Assembly: GCF_963675165.1 (NCBI RefSeq)
Contig: NC_087393.1
Span: 2,547,502-2,611,501 of the forward strand
Origin: Halichondria panicea
Lineage: Eukaryota; Porifera; Demospongiae; Suberitida; Halichondriidae
DNA: 64,000 nt
Direction of reading: 5' to 3'
The translations under genes were made by a program, and so were the position numbers. Below the pieces are notes generated by a model. That model saw only the letters and a program-made list of their open reading frames with translations. It did no database searches and was not told the DNA's origin. This document shows positions 1 to 12,100 of the stretch, one piece after another. Each line of letters opens with the position of its first letter. Positions within the stretch are counted from its first letter, which is position 1.

Positions 1-715
1 TTTTCTTGTATTTTAATCCATGGATTTGCAAAATAATGCTTCGTTCTTGAGTTATGCCTACTTGGAATGCCATTGCATGCAGCCTTTTCAGAAGAGCACG
101 TAGCCAAACTTGTTTACCGAGTGTTGCTACTCTACTTAGTAGTTAGCTCTGCACTAGAACGCTAGCTATATATTGGTAGCTGCAAGGCTCTATATAGCTC
201 TGCTGATGCAGCCATTAATTTTAGACTTGAACTTTTGGCATCAATCGTTTTTAACAACAATCATGGTCGATCATTACCCACACTTTGAGTTTGCATGCAG
301 CAAAAATGTTCATCATGACATTGCATGTGCAGGCCTGCCAACCTAAATTTACTTGGTAAAATCAAAGATTGTGCTTGAAATTAGATTCTTGATCAATCTT
401 CCAATAATTATAATTAAAAATACAGTCTTGTAAAGCTGACATTAATTTCCTTATTTTATGGATTTTTGTGGGTTTTGTGCACTTCCTGCCACATGGCTTT
501 CCAATATTACTTCTGTTTGCACCTATAATTGGAATGTTTACATGTGCAGTATTTAGAAATCAAGCAAAAATGTTTTGTGCTTGAAATTAGACCCCTCCCG
601 GTAAGACGGGATAGTTGGCAGGTATGATTGTGTATAAAAGCTATTAGCTAGTAGCTTTATGTTATGCAGCTTTGGCATCTCCACCGAGGCATCAGCACCT
701 GCAGTGCTTTCATTT
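1..715. repeat. Dispersed repeat, copy 1
   Basis: This stretch is homologous to 13120-13560: both contain the same blocks about a cttggaatgccattgc run, a gtgttgctactct run and a gaggcatcagcacc run in the same order. Copy 1 carries extra sequence between about 330 and 620 that copy 2 lacks. No coding exon is recognised. The 3' end of the copy grades into a remnant that reads, on the minus strand, like the 'agtggcggatccaggatt' element end seen at 13619-13685. It is a mobile-element-derived dispersed repeat of unknown class. Confidence 0.7.
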
Positions 716-862
716 TAGCAGCGCCCTATTATTTCTCCCTGCCGCCCTTCCAAAATCCTGGCTACCCCACTGGTGGCTACAACAATATTCATGGTATAGA
801 TGTACATGTCCTATACCTGGTACATGGTACAATAATTATGCCAATAGTCTATGGATACTTAC

Positions 863-1527
863 TGAGACGTGTTGGTGACTCTCGAGCAGAAAAAAGGCCA
901 ATCACGGTGAGATTGTGGAGGGACTCAGTTGTGTTGTATAAGTCAAATGACATTTGCTGAAAGCCTAGTTCTTTTATTCTCTGTCTAAGAGTGATTCGGA
1001 CTTCTTTGCAGCTCCATTGGGGATCGTCGCTGTCTGTGCAGCTGTTGTAGATTACTGTGATATTACGGTTTTTTTTATTTCTCTGGATTTGAGTTGATCC
1101 AAGACGAACTGCCAAGCGAAATACTTCGAATTGAGGCTCGTTTGAAGAGACTTGCAATGTCATTTTTGTCTTTCGTCCAGGCTTAATCATTAGTGTAGGT
1201 CCTGGTGGAGACTGCTTCAACCCTGCAAGAAATTTTTATATAAAGTGCGCGAAGTATGGTACGTACATATTGTAAATAGAAGAGCATCCTACAATATGTT
1301 TGATATCAGTCACTTATAGCTAGCTAACAAAGCTACCTCTTACATGTTTTAAACATATTACTCCATTTCAGCAACTGAATGTAAGCAGACTATAAAGTTT
1401 TTACTCTAGATCTAGTGGAAATACAAACAGACTCACTCAGATTCCTAGCATTGAATGTAACAGCTTTTGCTGACTGCAAGGTCGTGATGACTGCCAGCAC
1501 AATAATGTAGCTGAAGTAGCCTCTCAT
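863..1527 (-). CDS. Partial gene: N-terminal exons of a secreted or single-pass membrane protein
   Basis: Two minus-strand exons join in frame. Exon 1 (1527-1437) starts at an ATG and encodes a 30-residue signal-peptide-like leader (MRGYFSYIIVLAVITT, then LQSAKA), ending at a GTGAGT donor. Exon 2 (1222-863) follows a TTGCAG acceptor, keeps phase 1 at both ends and ends at a GTAAGT donor. It encodes about 120 residues with three to four N-X-S/T sites and two cysteines (SCTDSDDPQWSC). A symmetrical phase 1-1 exon after a signal peptide is typical of an extracellular module such as an Ig-like or fibronectin-type fold, but no family signature is clear. No further exon is recognised between it and the left window edge, so the gene is partial here. 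Confidence 0.55.
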
Positions 1528-1900
1528 GTCTACTTTTTTAATGTTTCACTTGATTCTTAGTTGTAGAGAAACAGTTGTGTTCATGTAGGTTCTGATGCAG
1601 TGTATTTATGCTGAGAGTGGCAAGGGTGTTTCCCTGAGTGTTCCCCCTACCATGTACCACAAGTAGATCTACGGTATTTCATGAAAAGCACCAGGGAGTT
1701 TCCCAGAGAGTTCCCCTTACCACAAGTACAATTACCTTCGCGAAAATGAATAAACGCCCATCCCCTCTTTTGCTTCGAAGTGGTATTTTCACTCGATTAA
1801 AAGTCCACCCAGAATAAGAAGTTGAGCATGCGCAGTAGCTGAATGCCACATGTTCACTATTAATTAATTTTAGTGAAGAAAGGAAGCTTTAGGTAGTAGC

Positions 1901-1948
1901 TAGCCTCGATTCCAGGCCCGTATTTTAATCGGCCTTGAATCGAGGCTA
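1901..1948. mobile_element. 48-bp mini-MITE with 9-bp target duplication
   Basis: The element begins TAGCCTCGATTCCAGGCC and ends with the imperfect reverse complement GGCCTTGAATCGAGGCTA. It is flanked on both sides by the identical 9-mer ggtagtagc (1892-1900 and 1949-1957). The same terminus is present at 61218-61316 and, partly, at 56885. A 9-bp duplication with long inverted repeats is the pattern expected of Mutator-like elements; this assignment is inference. Confidence 0.75.
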
Positions 1949-2221
1949 GGTAGTAGCTAGTAAGACTATACTCCTTGCTGGACCAAGATCAGACATTATA
2001 ACTTTCTCTGTATGGATCTGTTTGCCCCCTGAAGATGTATATGCAGGGAACAAGTAGTCCTATATGCTGAGAAAGGAAAACACAAGTCCAAGAAAGTTAT
2101 CACACAGGCTAATTTTGCACATTACCTTGCCTTGGTTTTCTGAAACAAAGTACCTGATAGCTGCTCTGTAAGAGTATGACCTACCATCCTTTGAGAAGTT
2201 TCTGCTACATCTAACATCAAC

Positions 2222-2549
2222 GGTAGACTGGCGGCGACAGCCCCTCGTGTGCGTAGCGCGAGGGACTGGCAAACTGTCTATCAGTCACTCGTCTCAGCTG
2301 CAACAAGCATTGCAGCCTATCAGATTGCTCAACGTCATATTAGCCCTGTAATTGTAACCACACTTACACTTCAGGGGATTCAGTGCATTCCATAGTAGCT
2401 GAATCTCATAGCAAAATTTAACCACATTATCTATAACGATATTCATGTTTAGTAGTGTCATACGATCTATTACACTTCCGCTGAGACGAGTGACTGATAG
2501 GCAGTTTGCCAGTCGCTCGCGCTCGGGCGGCTGTCATCGCCAGTCTACA
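2222..2549. mobile_element. MITE with ~75-bp terminal inverted repeats
   Basis: Positions 2222-2298 and the reverse complement of 2480-2549 match closely (gtagactggcg ... gactggcaaact ... cagtcactcgtctcagc). The two arms enclose about 180 bp of unrelated AT-rich sequence. Flanks share a short atcaac motif, consistent with a decayed target duplication. No open reading frame is carried, so the element is non-autonomous. Confidence 0.75.
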
Positions 2550-3035
2550 TCAACTAGAGTCCACTTCTTTATGTTCATTCTCTTGTCATGCTTTAATCAT
2601 ACTCATGCATTAGTTTATAACATTGTTGTTGTCAATAAAATGTTCATATTAAAATGAAAATACAATAAATTAATGGTGGCATAGAGCAAAATGTAAACCT
2701 CGATTTGAGGCCGCGGGTGGGCGTATGTTCGAATGAAAACTCGCCTTTCGCGATGAAACGCCCAGTCCCCTAATAAGCCTATAGACTTCTTGCAGAAAAG
2801 GGTGGGCGTATTTTCGCGAGGGTACGGTACTCGCAAGTGGTACATGGTAGAGATCACTTGTGAAAGTATGGGAAGGGTCCTCTATAAGGAAGAAGCTGTT
2901 GCAGCGATTGTTTGTGAAACTGTACTTGTATGACATCACTGACACGATCCTTGCCAGAACGCAAAGTGTCAATATTTCTGCTCATTTGCAAAGATATTTT
3001 GCTCACAAAACATTCAATATTTTCTCTGTATGCAG

Positions 3036-3622
3036 GAGATGCATTGAAGCAGTCAGAGCTGCTTAGCCATTTAACTCCCGTAGAGAAGAACTGTGTCCTC
3101 CAGACCACAGCTGCTAGCAACAGTGATGACTTGGAGGAGTTTGCTAGGTATGCTGGTATGCATGCGTGTGCTTCAGCTACGGTACGTGTTAATCAGTGAG
3201 CCTTCATCTAATACTGGAAGGTTGTAACCCAAAGCCATTATGTCACTTGCAATGTAACGAATATACATAATTATTACTATTGTTGCTTGACACTCGAGGT
3301 GGTATAGGGATTAGAGGTTCTAATGTCGTACATGGAACCGAATAATTCATGCCTGGAGCCATACTTATCTTAATGTGATTAGCAGTACGTATGTATACCT
3401 TTGGCAGCAAGAGTTGTAGCTGAAATGAAATGTAACGAATATGTACAGCTTGTGCATCAATCCTCCTACAGGCTGTCACAGTACTTCCACGGAAACCACC
3501 ACCTTGAGGGGATCATGCTGATGGAGAATATTCCACGATCCCAATTGTTGACTCTCATAGACAAGTTCAGTGAAATACTAGTGACTTGCACTCTACCAGA
3601 ACATTCTATACCATCTATATGA
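3036..3622 (+). CDS. NPRL3: NPRL3 (GATOR1 subunit), last two exons
   Basis: Two exons encode the C-terminal end of NPRL3, a component of GATOR1, the GTPase-activating complex for RagA/B that restrains TORC1 at lysosomes during amino-acid shortage. Exon 3036-3147 follows tgcag and reads [18 protein letters not shown]..., then [17 protein letters not shown]. It joins in frame to exon 3472-3622 ([15 protein letters not shown], then [20 protein letters not shown]) and a TGA stop. The pattern L-L-S-x-L-x-x-x-E, D-L-x-x-F-A-R-L, Y-F-x-G-x-H-H-L-E-x-I-M, E-N-x-x-R-S-Q-L-L-x-L-x-D-K-F is the signature of the animal NPRL3 C-terminus as I remember it. Only about 87 residues of an expected 500-600 are visible. 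Upstream exons were not found, so this may be the 3' end of a gene whose 5' part lies beyond repeats or the window edge, or a duplicated fragment. Confidence 0.8.
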
Positions 3623-4163
3623 CTGATGTCATGTGTATGGGTATTGACTTGACATTCTAATCAATTTTCTTATAATTAATTGTGTCATGTGAACAACCAA
3701 CTGTGAACAACCAACTTATAACAGAAGCATGCATAGTTACTGAGTAGTGTGTAACCATACTGACTATTGTTTACATGCTGTCTATTTTAATGGTTATCTG
3801 GAAACAGTCTTTACCACATCATATAAATGGTATAGTGAAATCCATCTTTACCACATCATAATGGCACTGGTAGTGAATTCAAGAGGAATTCCAGTCTTCA
3901 AATATTTGTTCCAGCAGGAATCCTCTTCAGTGCTTCATCAGTGGAGAAGTTGTTCGAATTCTGAGAGTAGATCTAGATCATGTAATCGACTTCGGAGAAC
4001 GGGAACGCTCTATGTGCATGTGAGTTATTTAGCTGTGTATCGTCAGCTATATATAACATACCACACACACACACACACACACATGCACATGGCGTAGTGT
4101 GGGTTTAAACTTGTGAATTTAAACTTATTTCAGCTGATGGAGTTCATGCATGTCACATAGATG

Positions 4164-4578
4164 TACGAATCTTTACAGCAGTTGAACCCTGACATTGTAG
4201 TTTAGTCTCATGCATGAAGTAGCCGCCTTTCCTATAGCTAGGGGAGAGACTGTCTGAGCACTAGCTATATTCTGAAGGTCATATTGCACAATATGGAATG
4301 TTCAGTGTCATAAACCTGTTATTGTGCAACGCATGCAATTTGAGGTAAACCGCAATGCTTGACTAGCAACTATGAATATGATTTAACTACGAATCTTTAA
4401 CAGCAGTTGAACCCTGACATTGTAGTTTAGTCTCATGCATAAAGTAGCCGCCCTTCCTAGGGGAGAGACTGTCTGAGCACTTAATTTAGTCTGAAGGCCA
4501 TATTGCACAATATGAAATGTTCAGTGTCATAGCAACACATGCAATTTAAAGTAAACCGCAAATGCATCTATGAATATA
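4164..4578. repeat. Tandem duplication, ~200-bp unit x2
   Basis: 4164-4387 and 4388-4578 are diverged head-to-tail copies. Both contain cagcagttgaaccctgac, tgtagtttagtctcatgcat, agtagccgcc, ggggagagactgtctgagc and the run atattgcacaatatg. The second copy has small deletions. No ORF or RNA gene is evident. Confidence 0.8.
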
Positions 4579-4720
4579 AATTTTTGTTTGGCTTGCATTA
4601 CTCCAAGAAAATGAGTGCTAAAGGAACAAGAAAAGTGTTTCACAGGCGTATAGTGCAGTCAACTTGACTTGCTATAATTATAATTATAGCTCCTTGACTG
4701 ACGTACTAACAGTAGCCTAG

Positions 4721-4954
4721 TTAGGCTGACTATGCTAGCTTTGTTGCATTTTGAGTGGGCAGATCAAAGGAAACACTGTGCCAATATCTGCCATATGGCA
4801 CAGGTCAAGCCTTGAACTGTGCCACATCTAGATACTGGCATAGTATGGCTGAAGTTAATTAGGCTGACTATGCTAGCTTTGTTGCATTTTGAGTAGGCAG
4901 ATCAAAGGAAACACTGTGCCACTATCTAGATACTGGCATAGTATGCCTGAAGTT
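4721..4954. repeat. Tandem duplication, ~95-135-bp unit x2
   Basis: 4721-4857 and 4859-4954 share ttaggctgactatgctagc, ttgttgcattttgagt, ggcagatcaaaggaaacac and tctagatactggcatagtat in the same order. The second copy lacks about 40 bp in the middle. Related sequence (agatactgg, atgccatatg, ttgatcttagaggtcaaa) recurs near 18700 and 20020-20110, so the unit derives from a dispersed repeat. Confidence 0.75.
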
Positions 4955-5155
4955 CCTAAAGCCCACGCTCCACCCAGTAACCTGAAAGGGTCCCTTTTAT
5001 AGTATAACACTGTTAACAGATTCAGTGGTAGGCAGAAAAAACGTGGCTGGTGCATTCCACAGCCACCACAAGTAGTTGAAACTAGTTGTCCGATAAAAGG
5101 AGTGATGTGTACACGGCAAGGAATGCAACAAATCAGTTGTTACACAGCTCACTAG

Positions 5156-5250
5156 TGCGCATGGGATATATTGGCTCAGTAGTGCCTTTGCCCCTCGAGG
5201 CCTGCGGCCCTCGGGACTAAGTCTACTGAGCCAATATATCCCATGTGGCA
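5156..5250. mobile_element. Hairpin MITE (95 bp)
   Basis: Left arm 5156-5182 (tgcgcatgggatatattgg...) pairs with right arm 5223-5250 (...ccaatatatcccatgtggca) around a GC-rich centre of about 40 bp. A half copy of the same arm occurs at about 19825-19855 (gccatatatatgggatat, then attggctaagtag). Confidence 0.7.
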
Positions 5251-5725
5251 CTCGTATGTGTCACAACTATAACATAAATGCGTCCCACTGCATAGAACCC
5301 ATACACTTTATGTCATTCTTTATTTCCTTTAATTTTGAATAATAATGATGTTCGCTGACTGAATAGAAAATCATACCCACAAACCCAATTTTGGCATCTA
5401 TTTAGAATCGGCAAAAGCACCCCAAAACCCACGAGAATTCATCTCAGAGCCACCTAATTTAAAAACAAAATTTCCAGGAGGACATGCCCGCGGACCCCCG
5501 TAGGCGGCGGTTTGCGTGCCGTATTTGTGCTCCGGCACTATCCCCCCCCCATTTCAAAATCCCGTATGACGTATGACACCCTGGATTGTTCTAGAGCTGT
5601 ATAATTATGTTTCCAGACAAATGTTATCTAGAATGCTCTAGAAATGCATGATTGTGTGTATGTACAAGTAAATATATAATTATGCTGCTCTGTTGCTCTG
5701 TTTTTGTTCTATAGAGTGGATGAAT

Positions 5726-5926
5726 TACCGTATAGCGTGTAATTTTCGTGGGGCAAAATATTCGTGGTTTTCGTGGTTGGAGGTCTGACCACAAATATTT
5801 TACCCACGAATGAAGCGACCTTTACCTGCAGTCCAAGCAGCAACCACAAAAATATTACCCACGAAATGTCTCAATATTGCTGAACCACGAATATTTTGTC
5901 CCCCGAAAATTACCCGCTATACGGTA
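5726..5926. mobile_element. MITE, TACCGTATAGCG family, copy A
   Basis: Terminal inverted repeats TACCGTATAGCG..TAATTTTCG and CGAAAATTAC..GCTATACGGTA bound a 201-bp element with internal cacgaatatttt repeats. Ends begin and finish with TA, consistent with a TA target site (Tc1/mariner type, inference). Other copies are at 19008-19219 (nearly the same), 18849-18978 (partial) and 24926-25094 (diverged); isolated ends occur near 12935. Confidence 0.8.
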
Positions 5927-6163
5927 ATAAAGTGATTGATTGGTGTATTAAAGAAACAGTACATCTTTAAGAAAACTTCCGCTGCTGCGCACTCGCCAAC
6001 ATTTTGTTCAGTTGAACCTGCATGGCCTTTTGTAATTATCTCCAGGGTTGGTCAACTCGCTATAGAGAAGGGTTCCTCTGTGTATCCATATAATTTTCAA
6101 ATCAATCACATATACGATCTGCATGCTGTTGTTCATGATAATTTACCATTTACATACATGCAG

Positions 6164-9100
6164 TGGCCTTATTGCGCTCAGTTGTGTACCTACTGCAACT
6201 TCAACAAGTACAAGAACACACAGTGAGTATCGTAAATTGTTCCCTACAAGACAATTATGGAATCGATGGGGTACTAACAGACTTTCATACTAATAAAAAA
6301 CAACAGTTGAAAAAGCGGTAGTGGAATATAGCCAACCAATTATGAGTATCAATGAACTCTGCATGCATGCATAATGCACTTTATCTCTATAAACATAAAC
6401 ATTAGCTCTATGGACAAGGAACACATGTTTTCATGTCTGGTAAAGGAGTTTCAGTCTGTGTTAAGCAGGTCCTCTGTTACTGATTTCACCTCAATCTACT
6501 TCGGAGGAGGTGAGTATAATTATAGAGTTGAAATTGTCTGCAATAAGTAGACAGTTATCCAGTTTATTGCAAAGAGTAGATTTCCTTCAGAGGAGGTATA
6601 TACGCCAGCTAGGGTCACTTCTTAGTATTTTTCATCTTCCTTAAATTGTTACTATTATTAACAGGCTCGAAATTTAGCGATTTCATTTAGGGTGCAATGG
6701 AACCCACGTGATGTTTGTCTTTTTGACCATGGCGTACCTTCTCTGAGATAGGCCATTAAAAGTTGTTCCGCATAGTCCAGATCCATCTCAGGTAGGTTAA
6801 GGTTGTTTTTTATTGAAATTGAAGAAAAAGTGCACTATATATAAAGAACTACCATTTTTTGTAAAAAAATTTGTCAATTACACATTATTTTTCACAAAAT
6901 GTATTGTAAACAGGAATACCTTTTATCTGATAACATTATTACCATGGTTACTATCTTGATATGTGCGTTAACTGTGACCAAATATGACTTACCTTAACAA
7001 TTGTTTTGAAAATGCTGCCTCCAATACCAAGTTGTAGAAAGCAATATTGGTATCAAAAGAAAGCTTTTAGTGAGGTTTACTAGAAACAAAGTGGATATTT
7101 GGTGTGAGCTCATTTTAGCTCTGATTATAGCAACTTTATTGAAAAAATGCTCAAAAAAAACGTGAAAATTTATGATTTGTATGCTTATTGTACAAAATAC
7201 GTGATAGCAGCCCTAAATATCCACTTGGTTTCTATTGCACTGTAGTAAGAGCTTTCTTTTGATACTAAGATTGAACCATGAAAGTGATTATTGGAGACAG
7301 CGTTCTTTGGTTTAAGTAAATAGCAAGTTAATGTACACAACAAGGCAGTAACCATGGCAACGGTGTTATCATCCTGATCCATTTTACGTATCTAATATGA
7401 ATCCCGAATAAAAAGGTACACAATGAAACCATTACACAATGATTCAATGAATAGACAGCAATGCACCCTCATTTATGGCCTGTATTTGTGAAACGGCCTT
7501 AACCAACCTGAGATTGTTGACGTGGCCATGCATATTTCTGTGCTATAATAGAGCCGAATTCTCAGTCAGAGGTGTTCTTCAGTGTAATTATATAGCTAGA
7601 CGGAGAGTAGCTATGTGCTTTTTCATCTCGTGCAGGTACTCCCAGTCTAGCCGGTCCCGGGTTAGTGGAGGCTGTGTTGAGAGCTGTGTCTGAACATTCT
7701 CAGTTGGAAAGTGGGGCTGAAGTGTGCCTAGAGGCTAATCCATCATCGGCAAAACTAGCACAGCTAAGGTGAGTACCTCATCATGACAGTGTGTGACGGG
7801 TGGCCGGTATTGAATAGCACAGCTTTAATATCCTGTCTTATGGTTATACATAGTTGTTGCCATGTTTTAAGGGTATGACCAATAATATTACTGTTCCTTA
7901 CTTATGATTTCAGAGACTTTAAATTAGCTGGTGTCACGCGCTTATCATTGGGAATTCAGGTGAGCTGTTTTTCCACTTAATATCACGAACTATCTCATTC
8001 TCTATATATTCATCACCATCGTTGTAGTCCCTGGATGACACTGATCTTAAACTTATGAACAGAGATCACTCCAGTGAAGAAGGGACAAGGTGGACCTTCA
8101 TGATAAAATTAATGATCTCTCTGACGTGTCTGATTTTCCATTATGATTCGAGATTTTTCTACAGAGCTTTGAAGGATGCCATATCCATCTTTCCTGGAAG
8201 TGTTAACACTGACGTCATCTTTGGTAGACCTGGACAGAGCCTACAAAAATGGAAAGAGGAGCTCAGTGATGTAAGTACATATCCGGCATCTAGTTGCTTA
8301 CATACAGCCATGCAGAGTCTCTGTAAGTGGCCCAGTATCTTTCACCCTCTACCCTCTCTGTCTACATGCTATCAAGAGCTCATAATTATTAACATGCTAT
8401 ACATTCTCAAAGAATGAAAGTAGTCGGTTTGTTTGCAAATATTTAAGAGTAAACTGTGTTGTCCTGAGTTTCGCTTATATCTGGAGTTTGTCTGTAAAGA
8501 CTCTTCCCACCTTGAATAATAAACTGTGGCGCAGTGGAAACGTGCTGGGCCCATAGCCCAGAGGTCGATGGATCGAAACCATCCCATGCACTACTTACTA
8601 CCTTTTTGCTTTTTTATTTAATTTTGATGAACAAGTACTGATGCTAATTTACCCTGTGTATTTAGACAGTGATGTGTGTACTAGCAGAGTGGCGCAGTGG
8701 AAGCGTGCTGGGCCCATAACCCAGAGGTCGATGGATCGAAACCATCCTCTGCTACTGCGTTTTTGCTTTCTTGTTTGATGAACTCAGTACCAAATTCGCC
8801 CTGTGTATTAGGCAGTGATGTGTGTGTGCTAGCAGAGTGGCGCAGTGGAAGCGTGCTGGGCCCATAACCCAGAGGTCGATGGATCGAAACCATCCTCTGC
8901 TACTGCCTTTTTGCTTTCTTGAACTAAGTACTGATGTTAATTCGCCCTGTGTATTTAGGCAATGATGTGTGTGTGCTAGCAGAGTGGTGCAGTGGAAGCA
9001 TGCTGGGCCCATAACCCAGAGGTCGATGGATCGAAACCATCCTCTGCTACTGCCTTTTTGCTTTCTTGAACTAAGTACTGATGTTAATTCGCCCTGTGTA

Positions 9101-12100
9101 TTTAGGCAATGATGTGTGTGTGCTAGCAGGGTGGCGCAGTGGAAGCGTGCTGGGTCCATAACCCAGAGGCTTTTTATTAATTTTTTGATGAACTAAGCAC
9201 TGATGCTACGTAATTCGCCCTGTGTATTTAGGCAATGATATGTGTGGGCTAGCAGGGTGGCGCAGTGGAAGCGTACGTGCTGGGCCCATAACCCAGAGGT
9301 CGATGGATCGAAACCATCCTCTGCTACTACTTACCTTTTTAATTTTGATGAACTAAGTACTGATGCTACGTAATTTTCCCTGTGTATCTATAGGCAATGA
9401 TATGTGTGTGCTAGCAGAGTGGCGCAGTGGAAGCGTGCTGGGCCCATAACCCAGAGGTCGATGGATCGAAACCATCCCCTGCTACTTACTCCCCTTTTGC
9501 TTTCATATTTGTTGGAATACGTGCTAGTGCTAAATTCACACTACATAGTTATGCATCCTAAGATTAGCCATGCCAACACAGAGTTCGTCATTTGATATAT
9601 TATTGTCATCCTCATTTGACATGGTATGATTTCGCCTGGAAGCGGCAGATAATAACATAATTACGTATGTAGATCATGAATTCCTGTTCGTTGCTCAGTG
9701 CTGATATACACTTGTAATTGTTCTCTTGGCAGGTGAATGGGATGGTTGACAATCATGTCTCCCTATACCAGCTCACCGTAGAGAAAGGGACACCATTGGC
9801 CAAATCTGTTCTTAGTGGAGAGCAGGTACGTTAGCGTCGTACCAAGCCTCAGATCATCAGCCAACAGTTCTGTATTTCTATTATTATATGTATAGACTGT
9901 ATTCAAGCAAACCTAAATTCTCTTAAAATTGACGGCCCATAAATTCTCTTAAAATTGACGGCCCAATTTACTTTGTTGACTCATGTGGCTAGTAAGAAAT
10001 AAATATACAAGTATAGGAGCTATAGGTGCATGTACTGCTAAGATACATGGGCTAATTTGTTACCACAATTCACACAGTTATGTATAATACAGCTGGTATG
10101 GATCATATAATTGGATTTTATGTTTTGTATTCAAATGAAATGCACCACTTTTGCAAGACATAATTAATATGATTGTACATGTCGGAGGCTTTCCAGCTTG
10201 CATGTTGTAATACAGTGCTTGCTTCCACACACAGAGTATGCCGAACGAGGACACAGTAGCTGATATGTATGAGCATGCAGTCCAAGTGAGTTTATCTGCC
10301 TATAAATTTATATACCGGTACTTTACTATGGATGAATTTTGATTTAAATTTGTTGTGTCTGCTGCATCTATAATTACAGAGTTTAGAGGAGGCTGGTTTA
10401 CGGAGATACGAAGTTTCAAACTTTGCTAAAGAAGTGAGCTTTTTTGCGCTGTTATTCAATCGACTAGTTTATAATTATGTTGAAACTGGCTTTAGGGATT
10501 TGAAAGTCGTCATAATATGTCGTATTGGACAGGTTGTGACTACATTGGAATTGGTCCCGGTACGTATGTTACTTATATTGCACAGTTTTCTCATTTGTGT
10601 TTGCCCCTATATTTTTCCAGGTGCACATTCAAGGTGAGCTATGTAGTGCGATGTAAAATATAATTATAGGTGCATGGTTCTACAATGGATATTAAGTATA
10701 ATTAGAGCACGTTCAAATGAATGACACTACTTCAAGAATAGCCTCTTTGAAAATTGAATAACGTCTCACTCTGCATGTAGGTATGTTACTGCACAGTAAA
10801 AATAGGAGGACTCACTTTTGTATACATTGCATGCATGGTATTTGGCCTTCATCGTAATAATATTATTATCAAGTTAATCTCTTACATACGTAGGTACTTC
10901 GAAAAAGCTTCCGATTCTTACAGTCACTATATTCATACTGTGAATGCGTTGGAGCCAAAATCATGGGCTGCAAGAGTAAGTTCCATTAACCAGCCTAGCC
11001 CATTCCGCCAGTTATGACCGTATAGAATACATATAGGATATATACACGTATCTTACCTTTTTGCTACAATGATACATTTACTATAAATCAACAACGGTAT
11101 AGGTCTATTCCGTTGGGCTGTGTGGAATGCATCTATTAAACATGTGCAGGTTCTTGATGTAGGAGATGGTGTGTTGTTGAGGAAGCACCTAACTAATAAT
11201 CGACGGTGAATATAATATATATGTGAACCTATAAGTATTACCACAAAATGTTTCACCTTCTATCAGGCTGGAAGAAGTGATAGCAACATGTTTGCGAACT
11301 ACAGAGGGTCTGAGCAATGAGGTATAATTATGCACACACACAGTAAAATTGTAAGAGTGATTTTTCTAAAAAAAAGTAAAGAGAATTTAGCTCTAAAAAC
11401 AAGTGGACTAGGCCACGCAGCCACTATCACTAAACAAATAAATGCTATACAATAAGGAATAGCCCTTACTATGAAGTCGTGGGAGGTCAAGTCTTGTGGT
11501 GTGTCTAAAAGTGTACTAAAGCAGTTTGAAGGACGATACTGCAAAAGTTCATGAACAGTACAGCTTATCCATAGCATGAAGCCATTCTATGTAGCACTTA
11601 AATTAGATACATAATAACCAAGTCAAGCAATATCCTTTGCTGTTTTGACTTCATAGCAGGGAAAGAGAAAAGTTGACATAGAGTAATTCAGCAACAAACA
11701 GAGTAAAGACAACGGACTTAGAGCTTGTCAGTGGTATAAATTACTTCTCTAGAATACCTCCCAGCCCGAGTGATCGCTAGTGAGCTAGAAACAGTTAAAA
11801 TACAACACAGAACAATCAACTACGAAAATATTCGCGAGCGCGAAATATAACGCTGAGTGTTTCAACCTTTTACACAGGGAGGCCTGGTCGTTTTGCAATC
11901 CCTTCCTTTTCTATCTCATGACTCCTGGTAATGCGTGATTCACCAAATATACCCCTTATAACGGTACACCCTAGATAGCCCTGGTACAAATTAACAGTGC
12001 ATAATTATTTCAATTTTTGTTTATTCTATTTCGGTGGGCACCATCTGCATGCATGTATGTCTAGAATAAAACTTCATGGAGATGCATGATGACTGTATGC

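Larger units (their letters stand above)
1528..3035. other. Intergenic, MITE-rich; no firm gene
   Basis: Holds repeats of the gcgtttcatcgcgaa / cgcccatcccctct type around 1730-1800 and 2700-2830, a mini-element at 1901-1948 and an inverted-repeat element at 2222-2549. A minus-strand open stretch at about 2120-2230 could be an exon ending at an AAG|GTAATG donor, but it runs directly into the element at 2222 and has no recognisable domain. A plus-strand stretch at 2885-2930 (reading QRLFVKLYLYD) faintly resembles the NPRL3 segment expected upstream of the exon at 3036, but runs into a repeat shared with about 51690 and 54680. Confidence 0.5.
3623..6163. other. Intergenic/5' RSAD1 region: tandem duplications and MITEs
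   Basis: No coding gene is supported. Contents: a short (CA)n run at 4062-4082, two local tandem duplications (4164-4578 and 4721-4954), a hairpin element at 5156-5250, a retroelement-like scrap around 5470-5560 and a full MITE at 5726-5926. The first exon(s) of RSAD1 must lie at the right end of this stretch or earlier, but could not be placed. Confidence 0.6.

Noticed and set aside
8681..9159. Repetitive minus-strand ORFs with WFRSIDLW repeats
   Set aside because: They are antisense readings of the tandem initiator tRNA units; the periodicity is that of the tRNA array.
8520..9484. CRISPR-like array (regular ~147-bp spacing)
   Set aside because: The repeated unit is a 72-nt tRNA gene in animal DNA, and the spacers are themselves homologous to each other.
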